A stretch of 53,082 nt of DNA from Alistipes sp. GTDB lineage: Bacteria; Bacteroidota; Bacteroidia; Bacteroidales; Rikenellaceae. Below, one piece after another: positions 15,823 through 24,082 of this stretch; position 1 is the first letter of the stretch; the number at the start of each line of letters is the position of its first letter. Location of the stretch: contig JAFLRT010000005.1 in NCBI GenBank assembly GCA_022511295.1, forward strand, positions 1-53,082, in the 5' to 3' direction. The translations under genes were made by a program, and so were the position numbers. The notes beneath the pieces are model-generated. The model worked only from the letters and a program-made list of their open reading frames with translations. It was not told the DNA's origin and made no database searches.

Positions 15823-18800
15823 ATGAGAAAAATTTTACTGTTAACATTGGCGTTTTTGTGGGGGGGGGTAAGCCTATCACTCGCACAAAACGTAAAAGTG
15901 TCCGGTACGGTTCTCGATGAAAGTGGTGAGAAAGTTGCGGGCGCTACCGTAACGGTAATCGGAACGACCATCGGAACGACCACAGGTACCGACGGACGCT
16001 TTACGCTTATGGCGCCTGCGGACGGTTCTCTGCGAGTATCGTTTATCGGTTACCTCGAACAGGATGTTCCCGTTGCAGGGAAGACCAATCTTGAAATTAC
16101 GTTGCATGAGGATACCAAAGCCATCGACGATGTGATTGTCGTGGCATACGGTACGGCAAAGAAGGAGTCGTTTACAGGCTCGGTAGCCGTTGTTGGCGGT
16201 GATGAACTCGAGCAGCGCAAGTATTCGAATGTTACCAAAGCGCTGGACGGTCTTGCACCCGGTGTGCAGGTTACCTCCGGTTCGGGTCAGCCCGGTTCGG
16301 GTTCGACGGTTGTAGTGCGCGGTTTCGGTTCGATTAACGCATCGAATACTCCTCTCTACGTCGTGGACGGCGTGCCTTTCGACGGTGCTATGAGTTCGAT
16401 TAACCCCGATGACATCGCTTCGATAAGCATATTGAAGGATGCTTCGGCGTCGGTGCTTTACGGTTCGCGCGGAGCCAACGGCGTCGTGCTTATAACAACC
16501 AAGAAGGGTAATCCGTATGAGACGACCGTAAATCTTAAAGTTAATATAGGTATCGCGTCGCGTGCTATCCCGCGCTATGAGACTGTCGGTGCCAAGGATT
16601 TCCTTGAGGTTATGTACTCGGCATTTGCCAACGAGTACGGCAAGGGTGCCGCTATCTCCGAGATGATGTACGGCGAGCAGGCTATCTTCGGTGAGGATAT
16701 GATATACAACCCGTATGATGTGCCTGTTAATGAGATTTTCGACCGTACCGGTCGTGTCCGCAGCGATTTGAAACCGCGCTGGGATGAGGATTGGCTCGGT
16801 GCCGTAACGAACAACGCGGCTCTGCGTCAGGAGTACGGTGCAAGCATCTCGGGCGGCAACAACAAAACGCAGTATATGCTGTCGTTGGGCTACCTGAATG
16901 AGGACGGTGTGCTGAAAACGACCAATATGGAGCGTTACTCGGCTCGTCTGAATGTTGAGACGCAGGTCAAGCCCTGGTTCTCGGCAGGTATGGGTCTGAA
17001 CTTCGCCCGCGTAACGACCAACTCGTCGGAGACATCAACGTCTGCAACGTCGAATGTCTTCTATTCGGCACAGTTGATGGCTCCTATATATCCTATATAT
17101 ATGCGTGATGCCGATACCGGCGGCTATATTCTCAACGAGAATGGCAAGCGCCAGTTCGACTATGGCGACAGCCGTCCGGCAGGTCAGCAGGGCAACTTCA
17201 ACAGTATAGCAACGCTCTTTGATGACAAGTACGGTGCTACCAACTATACCGTATCGCCACGTGCGCATATGGAGTTCATGGGTGTGGACGGACACTGGAC
17301 CGAAGGCTTGCAGTTCCAACTCAATATAGGTGCTGACTACTACAACACCTCGCAACTGACATACTACAACCCCTATTTCGGTAATGCAGCCGACTTCGGC
17401 GGTCGTATATCACGCTATGCAGCCACGTCGCTGGGCTATACCTTCAACCAGTTGCTGTCGTACAACCGCAACTTCGGTCTGCACAACGTCGATATACTTG
17501 CAGGCCACGAGTGGTACGCTTATGAGAGCAGCACGCTCTCAGGTCAGAAGACGGGTCTCCCTGGTGCAGGCATCTACGAACTTGACGCCGCTACGACTAT
17601 CTCGGATGTAGGCAGTTCGAGCGACTATGACCGTATAGAGTCTTTCCTCACACGTGTAGGTTACAGTTACGATGACCGCTACTATGTATCGGCAAGTTGG
17701 CGTACCGACGGTTCGTCGCGTTTCGCACCCGAAAAACGTTGGGGCAACTTCTGGTCGGTAGGTGCTTCGTGGCGTCTGTCGCAGGAGTCATTTATGGCAG
17801 GCGCAGACTGGCTCGACAACCTCACGCTGAAGGCATCGTATGGTGTGCAGGGTAACAACGAGGTGGGTTCGTTCTACGCATACCAGGCACTCTATGACAC
17901 CTCATACTCCAACGGCACTCTCCCCGGTGCCATTATAGGCGAGGTGGCCAACCACGACCTTACGTGGGAGACCAACCACAACCTCAATGTGGGTATCGAG
18001 GCAAGTTTCCTCCACGCCCTCGACCTCAGTGTGGAGTATTACAACCGTAAAACGACCGATATGTTGCTCTACTATCCTCTGCCCAGTTCGTCGGGCTTCG
18101 ACGGATACTATCGCAATTCGGGTTCGATGCGCAACCGAGGTGTCGAGTTCGCTTTGACGGGTCATATATTCAACAGAAAGAACTTCCAGTGGGATGTAAC
18201 CGTTATGGGTTCTACCGTGAATAACAAGGTGCTTAAACTCACCGAAGACGGTCAGGACATAATGGCCAGCGGCATACAGATTATCCGTGAGGGCGAATCG
18301 CTCTACTCGTTCTATGTGGCACGCTCGGCAGGTGTAGACCCGCTTACAGGCTCGAAGATGTATTATGCGAAGAATGCTGACGGTGAGGACTATATCACAC
18401 TCGACCGTACCGTCGCACAGCGTAACCGTGAGATTGTAGGCAGCCGTATGCCCGACCTCTACGGTTCGCTCTCGACATCGCTGCGCTGGAAGAACCTCGA
18501 TTTCTCGATATCGACCAACTACTCTATCGGCGGTAAGATATACGACGGCGTCTACAACGAACTTATGAACTGCTACTATGTTGCACAGGCTAAGCACAAG
18601 AATATACTTCGCGCATGGCGTCAGCCGGGCGATGTAACCGACGTTCCCCGCTACCAGATTGGTGAAACGTCAATCGTTACGGACGACAAGTTGATAGATG
18701 CTTCCTACTTCTCGATAAAGAACATCACTCTGGGTTATACGCTGCCCAAAACATGGTGTTCCAAGATAGGTATGAAGAGCATACGTCTCTCGGCATCGGT

Positions 18801-18924
18801 GGACAACCTTCATATCTTCACTCACCTGAAAGGTATGGACCCACAGTACAACCTCACGGGTGGTACGAGCTATGTATATGCACCTACCCGCACGGTATCG
18901 TTTAACCTCGATATCAAGTTCTGA
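15823..18924 (+). CDS. susC: SusC/RagA-family TonB-linked outer membrane transporter
   Basis: 1033 residues. A signal peptide (MRKILLLTLAFLWGGVSLSLA) precedes a carboxypeptidase-D regulatory-like domain (VKVSGTVLDESGEKVAGATV, about residues 24-103), the TonB box region IDDVIVVAYGTAKKESFTGS, the plug with GVQVTSGSGQPGSGSTVVVRG and LYVVDGVPFDG, and a 22-strand barrel ending in SFNLDIKF. It forms the outer-membrane channel of a nutrient uptake pair with the SusD-like lipoprotein encoded next. The cargo is unknown; no glycosidase, peptidase or regulator gene is linked. Nine consecutive G fall in the signal-peptide codons. Confidence 0.95.
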   Translation: MRKILLLTLAFLWGGVSLSLAQNVKVSGTVLDESGEKVAGATVTVIGTTIGTTTGTDGRFTLMAPADGSLRVSFIGYLEQDVPVAGKTNLEITLHEDTKAIDDVIVVAYGTAKKESFTGSVAVVGGDELEQRKYSNVTKALDGLAPGVQVTSGSGQPGSGSTVVVRGFGSINASNTPLYVVDGVPFDGAMSSINPDDIASISILKDASASVLYGSRGANGVVLITTKKGNPYETTVNLKVNIGIASRAIPRYETVGAKDFLEVMYSAFANEYGKGAAISEMMYGEQAIFGEDMIYNPYDVPVNEIFDRTGRVRSDLKPRWDEDWLGAVTNNAALRQEYGASISGGNNKTQYMLSLGYLNEDGVLKTTNMERYSARLNVETQVKPWFSAGMGLNFARVTTNSSETSTSATSNVFYSAQLMAPIYPIYMRDADTGGYILNENGKRQFDYGDSRPAGQQGNFNSIATLFDDKYGATNYTVSPRAHMEFMGVDGHWTEGLQFQLNIGADYYNTSQLTYYNPYFGNAADFGGRISRYAATSLGYTFNQLLSYNRNFGLHNVDILAGHEWYAYESSTLSGQKTGLPGAGIYELDAATTISDVGSSSDYDRIESFLTRVGYSYDDRYYVSASWRTDGSSRFAPEKRWGNFWSVGASWRLSQESFMAGADWLDNLTLKASYGVQGNNEVGSFYAYQALYDTSYSNGTLPGAIIGEVANHDLTWETNHNLNVGIEASFLHALDLSVEYYNRKTTDMLLYYPLPSSSGFDGYYRNSGSMRNRGVEFALTGHIFNRKNFQWDVTVMGSTVNNKVLKLTEDGQDIMASGIQIIREGESLYSFYVARSAGVDPLTGSKMYYAKNADGEDYITLDRTVAQRNREIVGSRMPDLYGSLSTSLRWKNLDFSISTNYSIGGKIYDGVYNELMNCYYVAQAKHKNILRAWRQPGDVTDVPRYQIGETSIVTDDKLIDASYFSIKNITLGYTLPKTWCSKIGMKSIRLSASVDNLHIFTHLKGMDPQYNLTGGTSYVYAPTRTVSFNLDIKF
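15860..15868 (+). repeat. Nine-G homopolymer inside the susC signal peptide
   Basis: Nine G in the codons for Trp-Gly-Gly, about 38 bases after the ATG. The neighbouring genes mostly use GGT or GGC for Gly. Loss or gain of one G would shift the frame at residue 13-15 and abolish SusC. Confidence 0.9.
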
Positions 18925-18956
18925 TGACGGAGTACAACACAAAAACAGGTATGATT

Positions 18957-20456
18957 ATGAAAAAGACTATATATAAATTGGCGGCAGCTTGTATGTGCGT
19001 TCTCTTTGCGTCGGCGTGTACAAGCGATGCGCTCGACACTGCACCGGCAGGTCAGCTCCCGGGCGATGTAATCTTCTCCGACCCTGACAAGGCTCAGAGC
19101 GCTGTTAACGGTATCTACCGACTGATGTACAGCAATGGCTGGAGCAACGGCTGGGAGCATGAGAATCCCGGTCTGGCAGGCTTCACCATAGTACGCTCGA
19201 TTATGGGCGAAGACCACTCTATGGCAGCGCAGGGTCAGGGTTGGTTCTACTTCGACTATGTTTTCAATGTAGCGTCGGACTGGACCTCGACGGCAGGTCG
19301 CCAGTATGCGACATGGAATCTGTTCTATACTCTCATCTCGCAGGCGAACTACGTTACAGACCACTACGACACACTCTCCGAAAGTCCAAAGGGCAACTAT
19401 GTGCTGGGACAGGCATACGCTATCCGCGCATTCAGTTACTACTGCCTCTATGAGAGTTTCTGCCAGGGCAACTACACCGCGAACAAGGATTATCCGGGCG
19501 TTCCCGTCTACACAACAGGTACGAACAATAATACCAAGGGTGTCGGTCGCGGTACCATTGAAGACCTCTTCGTTCAGATTAACAAGGATTTCCAGGCATC
19601 TGTCGATTGCTTTGAGGCTGCCAATGTAGAGCAGGAGAGCATCACCAACATCGACGGCTATGCCGCCTATGCGCTGTGGGCTCGCGCTTCTCTCGGCCAG
19701 CAGAACTACGAGCAGGCCAGGTATTGCGCCGAAGAGGCTCTCAAGAAGCCGGGTCTGACACGTGTCGCAACTCTTGCAGAACTTGGCAACTTTAACACCG
19801 CGTCGGTATCGGATGTTATGTGGGCATTCGAGGTTCCCACCGACCAGGCATCTCCCTATGGCGGTTTCTTCTCGCATCTGGATGAGGATGGCGGCTACGG
19901 TTCTCGCGCTCCCATGTGTATCGACTACTGGCTGTATGAGGATGGCATGGCCGACAACGACCTTCGTCGCGGCTGGGCCAAAAGGAAAACTTCCGGTCGC
20001 AGTTACTTCTACCAGCAGACCAAGTTCAGATATAAGAACCTCGCGACGGCAGAGGGCGACCTGATTAACATACGTGCAGAGGAGATGCTGCTTACGCTTG
20101 CAGAGTGCGAGTGCCGTGCAGGCAACTACACCGTTGCCCGCGAACTGCTCGGGGAACTCTACGCACAACGTTATGATGGTGAGCGCGATATAGAGTCTCT
20201 CGTCGACTCTTCAACGGTATCGCTCGATACTGCATCGGACCCCGTAACACTTATCGACGAGATTCTGCTTCAGCGCCGTATAGAGTTGTGGTGCGAGGGT
20301 ATGGGTCGTGTGCCTGATTTGCGCCGTCTCAATCTCGGTTATTATCGTTCGGACGGTACGGAGATGAGACCCAACGACCAATCCTTTATACTCTACATCC
20401 CCCAGGCCGAGTTCGATTCCAATCCTGCTTTGGATTTGGCTGTGGACCAGAATTAG
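18957..20456 (+). CDS. susD: SusD/RagB-family nutrient-binding outer membrane lipoprotein
   Basis: 499 residues from the ATG at 18957. The lipoprotein signal is MKKTIYKLAAACMCVLFASA with cleavage before Cys (lipobox FASAC). The mature protein has the SusD N-terminus (TAPAGQLPGDVIFSDPDKA), TPR-like helices (QAYAIRAFSYYCLYESFCQG) and the C-terminal signature LIDEILLQRRIELWCEGMGR. It caps the SusC barrel at the cell surface and binds the substrate. In-frame ATGs at 18924 (overlapping the susC stop) and 18951 are alternative starts; the lipoprotein signal supports 18951 or 18957. Its tight spacing after susC implies one operon. Confidence 0.94.
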   Translation: MKKTIYKLAAACMCVLFASACTSDALDTAPAGQLPGDVIFSDPDKAQSAVNGIYRLMYSNGWSNGWEHENPGLAGFTIVRSIMGEDHSMAAQGQGWFYFDYVFNVASDWTSTAGRQYATWNLFYTLISQANYVTDHYDTLSESPKGNYVLGQAYAIRAFSYYCLYESFCQGNYTANKDYPGVPVYTTGTNNNTKGVGRGTIEDLFVQINKDFQASVDCFEAANVEQESITNIDGYAAYALWARASLGQQNYEQARYCAEEALKKPGLTRVATLAELGNFNTASVSDVMWAFEVPTDQASPYGGFFSHLDEDGGYGSRAPMCIDYWLYEDGMADNDLRRGWAKRKTSGRSYFYQQTKFRYKNLATAEGDLINIRAEEMLLTLAECECRAGNYTVARELLGELYAQRYDGERDIESLVDSSTVSLDTASDPVTLIDEILLQRRIELWCEGMGRVPDLRRLNLGYYRSDGTEMRPNDQSFILYIPQAEFDSNPALDLAVDQN

Positions 20457-20478
20457 TGCAGTGTAACTATCAAAACCG

Positions 20479-21336
20479 ATGAAGAAAATGAAAAGAATAA
20501 CTATATTTTTGGCAGCCGTTGCCGCACTTCTCGCAACGGCCTGCGCCGAGAAATCGGAAATGGCTACATATCCCGCCAAGAGTAACGAGGGTATCTTTGC
20601 ACAGAGTTACTATTCGTTAGTTTCAGATGACGGAGAGGATGCGACGGTTGCGATTACACTCTACCGCGCTTCGTCCAAAGGCGATGCCTCGATACCTGTT
20701 ACCGCCACGACGGAGAGTCCTTCGGTATTCGATATTCCGGCCGAGGTGGCATTCAAGGATGGCTCTGCCGAGGCAACGCTTATGCTCGGTGTCAAGTTCA
20801 GCAGTTTCGAGCCGGGTGAGGGCGCGGATGTAGTACTCTCGTTGGGCGGTGCGCCTACCTCGCTGCCATACTATACCACGAGCCGTGTGGAGGCCAAGCG
20901 CGACTACTCCTATTCGGTATATGCACACGGAACGTATGAGTCTTCGATGCTGTCGGCTCTGTTCGGCAGTTATATTAGTTGGGAAATGGACCTGCTCGTC
21001 GCAGACCAGAACCCCGAATACTTCCGTCTGAAGGACTTTTACTATGAGTTTGCCGGCGGTCGCAACTACTCCGACCCGGGATACAACTTCGATTTCCTGT
21101 GGGACGGCGAGAGCGAGGAGATTATACCGGTAGCCGAACTTGACGAATATGGATGTGCGACGATTGATACAGGTTTCTTCCACCCCGTATACGATCTATG
21201 CTCCATGTATGTCGATACAGACCCGGAGTATACATTCTACGACGCGGATGATAGGACCTTCTACTTCAACTATGCGACATTGGTTTCGCTTGGTATGTTG
21301 CTGGATTGGGATTATGACTACTTCACTCTTGACTAA
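20479..21336 (+). CDS. Surface lipoprotein of the susCD operon, Calx-beta-like N-terminal half
   Basis: 285 residues. The lipoprotein signal is MKKMKRITIFLAAVAALLAT then the lipobox Cys (LLATAC). After a short linker, residues about 45-115 (ATVAITLYRASSKG, PSVFDIPAEVAFKDGSAEAT, VVLSLGG) look like a Calx-beta-type sandwich. The second half is very rich in Tyr, Asp, Phe and Trp (for example DYDYFTLD at the end) and may be a binding module. It starts 22 bases after susD and is followed by a strong terminator, so it is the third gene of the operon, in the usual place of a surface binding protein. I do not recognise a named family. Confidence 0.75.
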   Translation: MKKMKRITIFLAAVAALLATACAEKSEMATYPAKSNEGIFAQSYYSLVSDDGEDATVAITLYRASSKGDASIPVTATTESPSVFDIPAEVAFKDGSAEATLMLGVKFSSFEPGEGADVVLSLGGAPTSLPYYTTSRVEAKRDYSYSVYAHGTYESSMLSALFGSYISWEMDLLVADQNPEYFRLKDFYYEFAGGRNYSDPGYNFDFLWDGESEEIIPVAELDEYGCATIDTGFFHPVYDLCSMYVDTDPEYTFYDADDRTFYFNYATLVSLGMLLDWDYDYFTLD

Positions 21337-21408
21337 GTTGAGGAGTAGTGTCAGTTGCAGAATGAGGTTGTAAAAAATACCAATTTCGGCATCATTATCT
21401 TAAAGAGT

Positions 21409-21440
21409 GCCTTCGGTATAAAGCCGAAGGCATTTTTGTT
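21409..21440 (+). terminator. susCD operon terminator
   Basis: GCCTTCGG (21409-21416) and CCGAAGGC (21424-21431) around TATAAAG, followed by ATTTTTGTTT. Confidence 0.88.
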
Positions 21441-21448
21441 TGTCTATG

Positions 21449-21559
21449 TGCATCGCGAAGCGATGTGTGCGGCGCAAATTTTTGGTATCATTACCACAAT
21501 AGGGGGGGATATACTATCTAAAAAGCGCCATTTTTGGTATCATTACCACAATAGGGGGG
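21449..21559. repeat. GCGATG hairpin and two 29-base direct repeats
   Basis: CATCGCGAAGCGATG (from about 21451) is a copy of the dispersed short hairpin. It is followed by two identical 29-base units, 21479-21507 and 21531-21559, each running from TTTTTGGTATC through ATTACCACAATA into a G run (seven and six G). The 52-base period makes this a partial tandem duplication. Confidence 0.8.
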
Positions 21560-21574
21560 TGAATATACAAAACA

Positions 21575-21604
21575 GAAAAGGGACCATTCTAATGAATGAC
21601 CCCT
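21575..21604 (-). terminator. tRNA-Glu terminator
   Basis: Minus strand: GGGTCATTC-ATTA-GAATGGTCCC, then CTTTTCTGTTTT, directly after the tRNA 3' end. Confidence 0.8.
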
Positions 21605-21679
21605 TGGTAGTGGATAGGGGATTCGAACCCCTATGTCGTGCGTGAGAGGCACGTATCCTAGCCCTTAGATGAATCCACC
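21605..21679 (-). tRNA. tRNA-Glu (anticodon CTC)
   Basis: Full cloverleaf on the minus strand: acceptor GGTGGAT/ATCCACT, D arm ATCT/GGAT, anticodon stem CGTGC/GCACG with loop CTCTCAC (anticodon CTC, codon GAG), T arm AGGGG-TTCGAAT-CCCCT, and an encoded ACCA end. The first pair is G-U, which I believe is also seen in other Bacteroidales tRNA-Glu. Confidence 0.95.
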
Positions 21680-21695
21680 ATTGACTTATGTGGTG

Positions 21696-21725
21696 CAAAG
21701 ATAGGCATTTTTTTTCAAACACAAA
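21696..21725 (-). promoter_or_regulatory. tRNA-Glu promoter
   Basis: Minus strand: TTTG (21725-21722), 18 bases, TATCTTTG (21703-21696). Confidence 0.65.
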
Positions 21726-21755
21726 ATAATTTTACATTTTTCGTGCTGAACGGAT

Positions 21756-21890
21756 AAAAAAAATCGAGGTCTCGAAGGTATTCGACTTTCAGACGAGCAC
21801 CGCCTGCAAGTCTTAGCCGCCCAATACGGAACAGCAACCTTCGCTTCCTCTACCAACCTAAAACTACTAACCTAAATGAACCTTAAAACT
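21756..21890 (-). ncRNA. Candidate small RNA B
   Basis: About 135 nt on the minus strand, bounded by a consensus promoter and a run of eight T (complement of 21756-21763) that follows a CGAGACCTCG-type hairpin. Near its 5' end are TTCATTTA, GGTTAGTAGTTT (21872-21861) and GAGGAAGC in that order. The same three blocks occur in the same order in candidate small RNA A. The 3' half is GC-rich, with possible stems CTTGCAG/CTGAAAG and TCGAA/TTCGA. No reading frame of note. It is not SRP RNA or tmRNA as far as I can see. Comparison with 6S RNA and the Bacteroidales-1 motif would settle whether it is known. Confidence 0.6.
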
Positions 21891-21896
21891 TCACTG

Positions 21897-21952
21897 CAAA
21901 GATAAGCAGATTATCAATATTGTGCAACTATTTTAGTAAAAATTTTTACTAA
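21897..21952 (-). promoter_or_regulatory. Promoter of small RNA B with an upstream 20-base palindrome
   Basis: Minus strand: TTG (21927-21925), 20 bases, TATCTTTG (21904-21897). Immediately upstream is TTAGTAAAAATTTTTACTAA (21933-21952), a perfect 20-base AT-rich palindrome that could be an operator or an UP-type element. Confidence 0.6.
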
Positions 21953-22018
21953 TTTTTTGATTTTTTTCATCTTGAATTGTAAGTTGCTGTCAATGTGTGT
22001 ATTGTGAATGCATATATC

Positions 22019-22043
22019 CCCGATGCAAAGCCTTTGCATCGGG
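22019..22043. terminator. Hairpin downstream of the MATE gene
   Basis: CCCGATGCAAAG followed by its complement CTTTGCATCGGG, 24 bases beyond the MATE stop. No T-run. The rest of 21953-22066 shows nothing else of note. Confidence 0.55.
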
Positions 22044-22066
22044 TCAGAGGTTCGCTTGAGTACGGA

Positions 22067-23479
22067 TTATATACTCTCCTCGCTGTCGGGATTGCGTTTC
22101 AGACGGCGCATCTGGAAGAATATCAGCACGCCGGCAAGACATACCGACATCGTGTCGGCTATGGGCTGCGCCATCCATACGCCAGTAACGCCATAGGTCG
22201 GGTCTGACGGGTTATGCGCGGCGAACAACGGCGGCAGGATATGCAGCAGCGGCACCAAAAAGAGCATCTGGCGCGTCATGGAGATAAGTATCGCGCGCTT
22301 GGGCTTGCCGATATACTGGAAGAAGTTGCCGGTTACAATCTGAAAACCGACAGCCCAGAACATCACCATAATATACTTCATACCATAAACCGTAGCCTCT
22401 ACAAGTGCCTCGGCATCGGCATCATTGGCTTTGACAAAGAGACGTGCCACCTGTTCGGGCATGAAGCGGCTTATAAGGAATCCTGTCGTGGTAACGCACA
22501 GCGCACATATAACGGTTGTGGTATAAGCCTTTATCACACGGTCGTATTTGCGTGCGCCGTAGTTGTAGCCGACTATGGGCTGCATACCCTGGTTGAGTCC
22601 CAGCACAATCATTATAAACAGCATCACCATACGGTTGATTGTGCCGAAAGCGCCGACATACTGGTCTCCGTCATACTTCGACAACGCTGAGTTCACAAAG
22701 AAAACGACAATAGCCGAGCAGAGATTCATCAGGAACGGAGCCATGCCTATCGACAATATCTTCTTAATGATATCGAGGTCGAACCGGAAGATATGGCGTT
22801 TGAAGTGCAGAAAACTGTCTCGGCGTGAGAAGTGGTGCAGCGAGATAGTCATGGCAAGTGTCTGGGCGATGATTGTCGAGAATGCCGAGCCGCGTATGCC
22901 CCATCCGAACTTGAATATAAAGAGCGGGTTAAGAATACAGTTTACCGCTACCGCCGTCAGCATGGCATACATCGACTTTTGAGGGTAGCCCGAGGCGCGC
23001 ATCATCTCGTTAAGTCCGAGATAGAGGTGCGTGATGACATTTCCGGCAAGTATAACCTGCATGAACTCACGCGCCTTGGATATAGTCTCTTCGGATACGT
23101 TGAAAAGATGCAGTACGGGGTCGAGAACGATGTAGCCGACCACACCTATCATAATACCAACCACGATATTGAGCAGCACCAGATTGCCCAATGTGCGTTC
23201 TGCCGCGCATTTGTTGCCCTGTCCCAGACGTATGGATGTTGTTGCTGCGGCACCCACACCCACCATCGAGCCGAAGGCTGCCGAGATACTCATCAAAGGC
23301 ATCGTCAGCGTCATGCTCGACAGCGCCAAAGCCCCTACTCCGCGACCTATAAAGATGCTGTCCACGATGTTGAAAATCGCGGTCGAAGTCATGGCGATAA
23401 TCGCAGGTATGGCGAACCTCGGCAGCAGTCGGGAGATAGGGTCTGTCCCGAGCGAGAGTGTTGTTACTTGCTTGCTCAT
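22067..23479 (-). CDS. MATE-family multidrug/cation exporter
   Basis: 470 residues, 12 predicted membrane helices in two similar six-helix halves. The N-terminal half has SRLLPRFAIPAIIAMTSTAIFNIVDSIFIG and GSMVGVGAAATTSIRLGQG. The second half has LGLNQGMQPIVGYNYGARKYDR, which is the MepA/NorM-like signature. It pumps drugs or metabolites out of the cytoplasm with a Na+ or H+ gradient. The gene follows the phosphopantetheinyl transferase gene by 21 bases but has its own TACCTTTG box, whose predicted start coincides with the ATG. Confidence 0.93.
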   Translation of the reverse strand: MSKQVTTLSLGTDPISRLLPRFAIPAIIAMTSTAIFNIVDSIFIGRGVGALALSSMTLTMPLMSISAAFGSMVGVGAAATTSIRLGQGNKCAAERTLGNLVLLNIVVGIMIGVVGYIVLDPVLHLFNVSEETISKAREFMQVILAGNVITHLYLGLNEMMRASGYPQKSMYAMLTAVAVNCILNPLFIFKFGWGIRGSAFSTIIAQTLAMTISLHHFSRRDSFLHFKRHIFRFDLDIIKKILSIGMAPFLMNLCSAIVVFFVNSALSKYDGDQYVGAFGTINRMVMLFIMIVLGLNQGMQPIVGYNYGARKYDRVIKAYTTTVICALCVTTTGFLISRFMPEQVARLFVKANDADAEALVEATVYGMKYIMVMFWAVGFQIVTGNFFQYIGKPKRAILISMTRQMLFLVPLLHILPPLFAAHNPSDPTYGVTGVWMAQPIADTMSVCLAGVLIFFQMRRLKRNPDSEESI

Positions 23480-23486
23480 TGCGCTG

Positions 23487-23517
23487 CAAAGGTAGGAAAT
23501 TTATCCGACAAAGACAA
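23487..23517 (-). promoter_or_regulatory. MATE gene promoter
   Basis: Minus strand: TTG (23517-23515), 20 bases, TACCTTTG (23494-23487). The ATG begins eight bases after the box, so the mRNA may lack a leader. Confidence 0.6.
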
Positions 23518-24082
23518 TCAGATGCCCTTCATACTCAAGCATACGCATCTCTGTATCTTCGCCTCCACAGATGCTTCCGACGATGATTCCGCGCCCGAAA
23601 TCGACCGTTTTGATACAGATATCCGACGCAAAATCTACTGTACGGTTATGCTCCTTGGCCGAAATGTATTTATATAGGGTCTCTTTGGCGCACCACAGTG
23701 CTGCCTCTGAACGCACATCATCCGATAGCGAACGTTCCTCCTCTGTCGTGCAACGCCCGACGGCACGGGTAAAGTCGCGCGACAGCGGCTCTATATCTAT
23801 GGCGCACGGATGTTGCGAAATTATGACTGCGACGTAGTCGCGGTCGTGCGACACGCCTATGTATGTGTCGGGGTGATTTACAACGGGACGACCCGAAGGA
23901 AGATACTCTATCTCGGTCTGCGCCCCCAGTTCGCGACGGACGATATGACGCCACATAAGATACTCTCTGCGCCGGCGCTGCGAACCGAAGCCCGCTGCCG
24001 TGATGCGTTCCGCATCGGTGGCCGCCGCAAGCAACTCATTCTCATCCACCGGCTTCTCTATGAAGATTCGGGGTTCAAGCAT
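23501..24082 (-). CDS. 4'-phosphopantetheinyl transferase (Sfp-like)
   Basis: 193 residues. It transfers phosphopantetheine from CoA to a Ser of acyl or peptidyl carrier proteins. Visible motifs are LPSGRPVV and GVSHDRDYVAV, the Mg-binding CAIDIEPLSRD, and ALWCAKETLYK, which corresponds to the W-x-x-K-E-x-x-x-K signature. The start overlaps the gldE stop by eight bases. In Bacteroidota such a gene commonly follows gldE, and no polyketide or nonribosomal peptide cluster is nearby, so fatty-acid carrier protein is a plausible target. Confidence 0.85.
   Translation of the reverse strand: MLEPRIFIEKPVDENELLAAATDAERITAAGFGSQRRRREYLMWRHIVRRELGAQTEIEYLPSGRPVVNHPDTYIGVSHDRDYVAVIISQHPCAIDIEPLSRDFTRAVGRCTTEEERSLSDDVRSEAALWCAKETLYKYISAKEHNRTVDFASDICIKTVDFGRGIIVGSICGGEDTEMRMLEYEGHLIVFVG

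Noticed and set aside
21479..21559. Possible CRISPR array
   Set aside because: Only two repeat units, G-run ends, a 23-base non-unique spacer and no cas genes.
21756..21890. SRP RNA or tmRNA as identity of small RNA B
   Set aside because: The conserved SRP apical-loop sequence and the tmRNA tRNA-like ends are absent.
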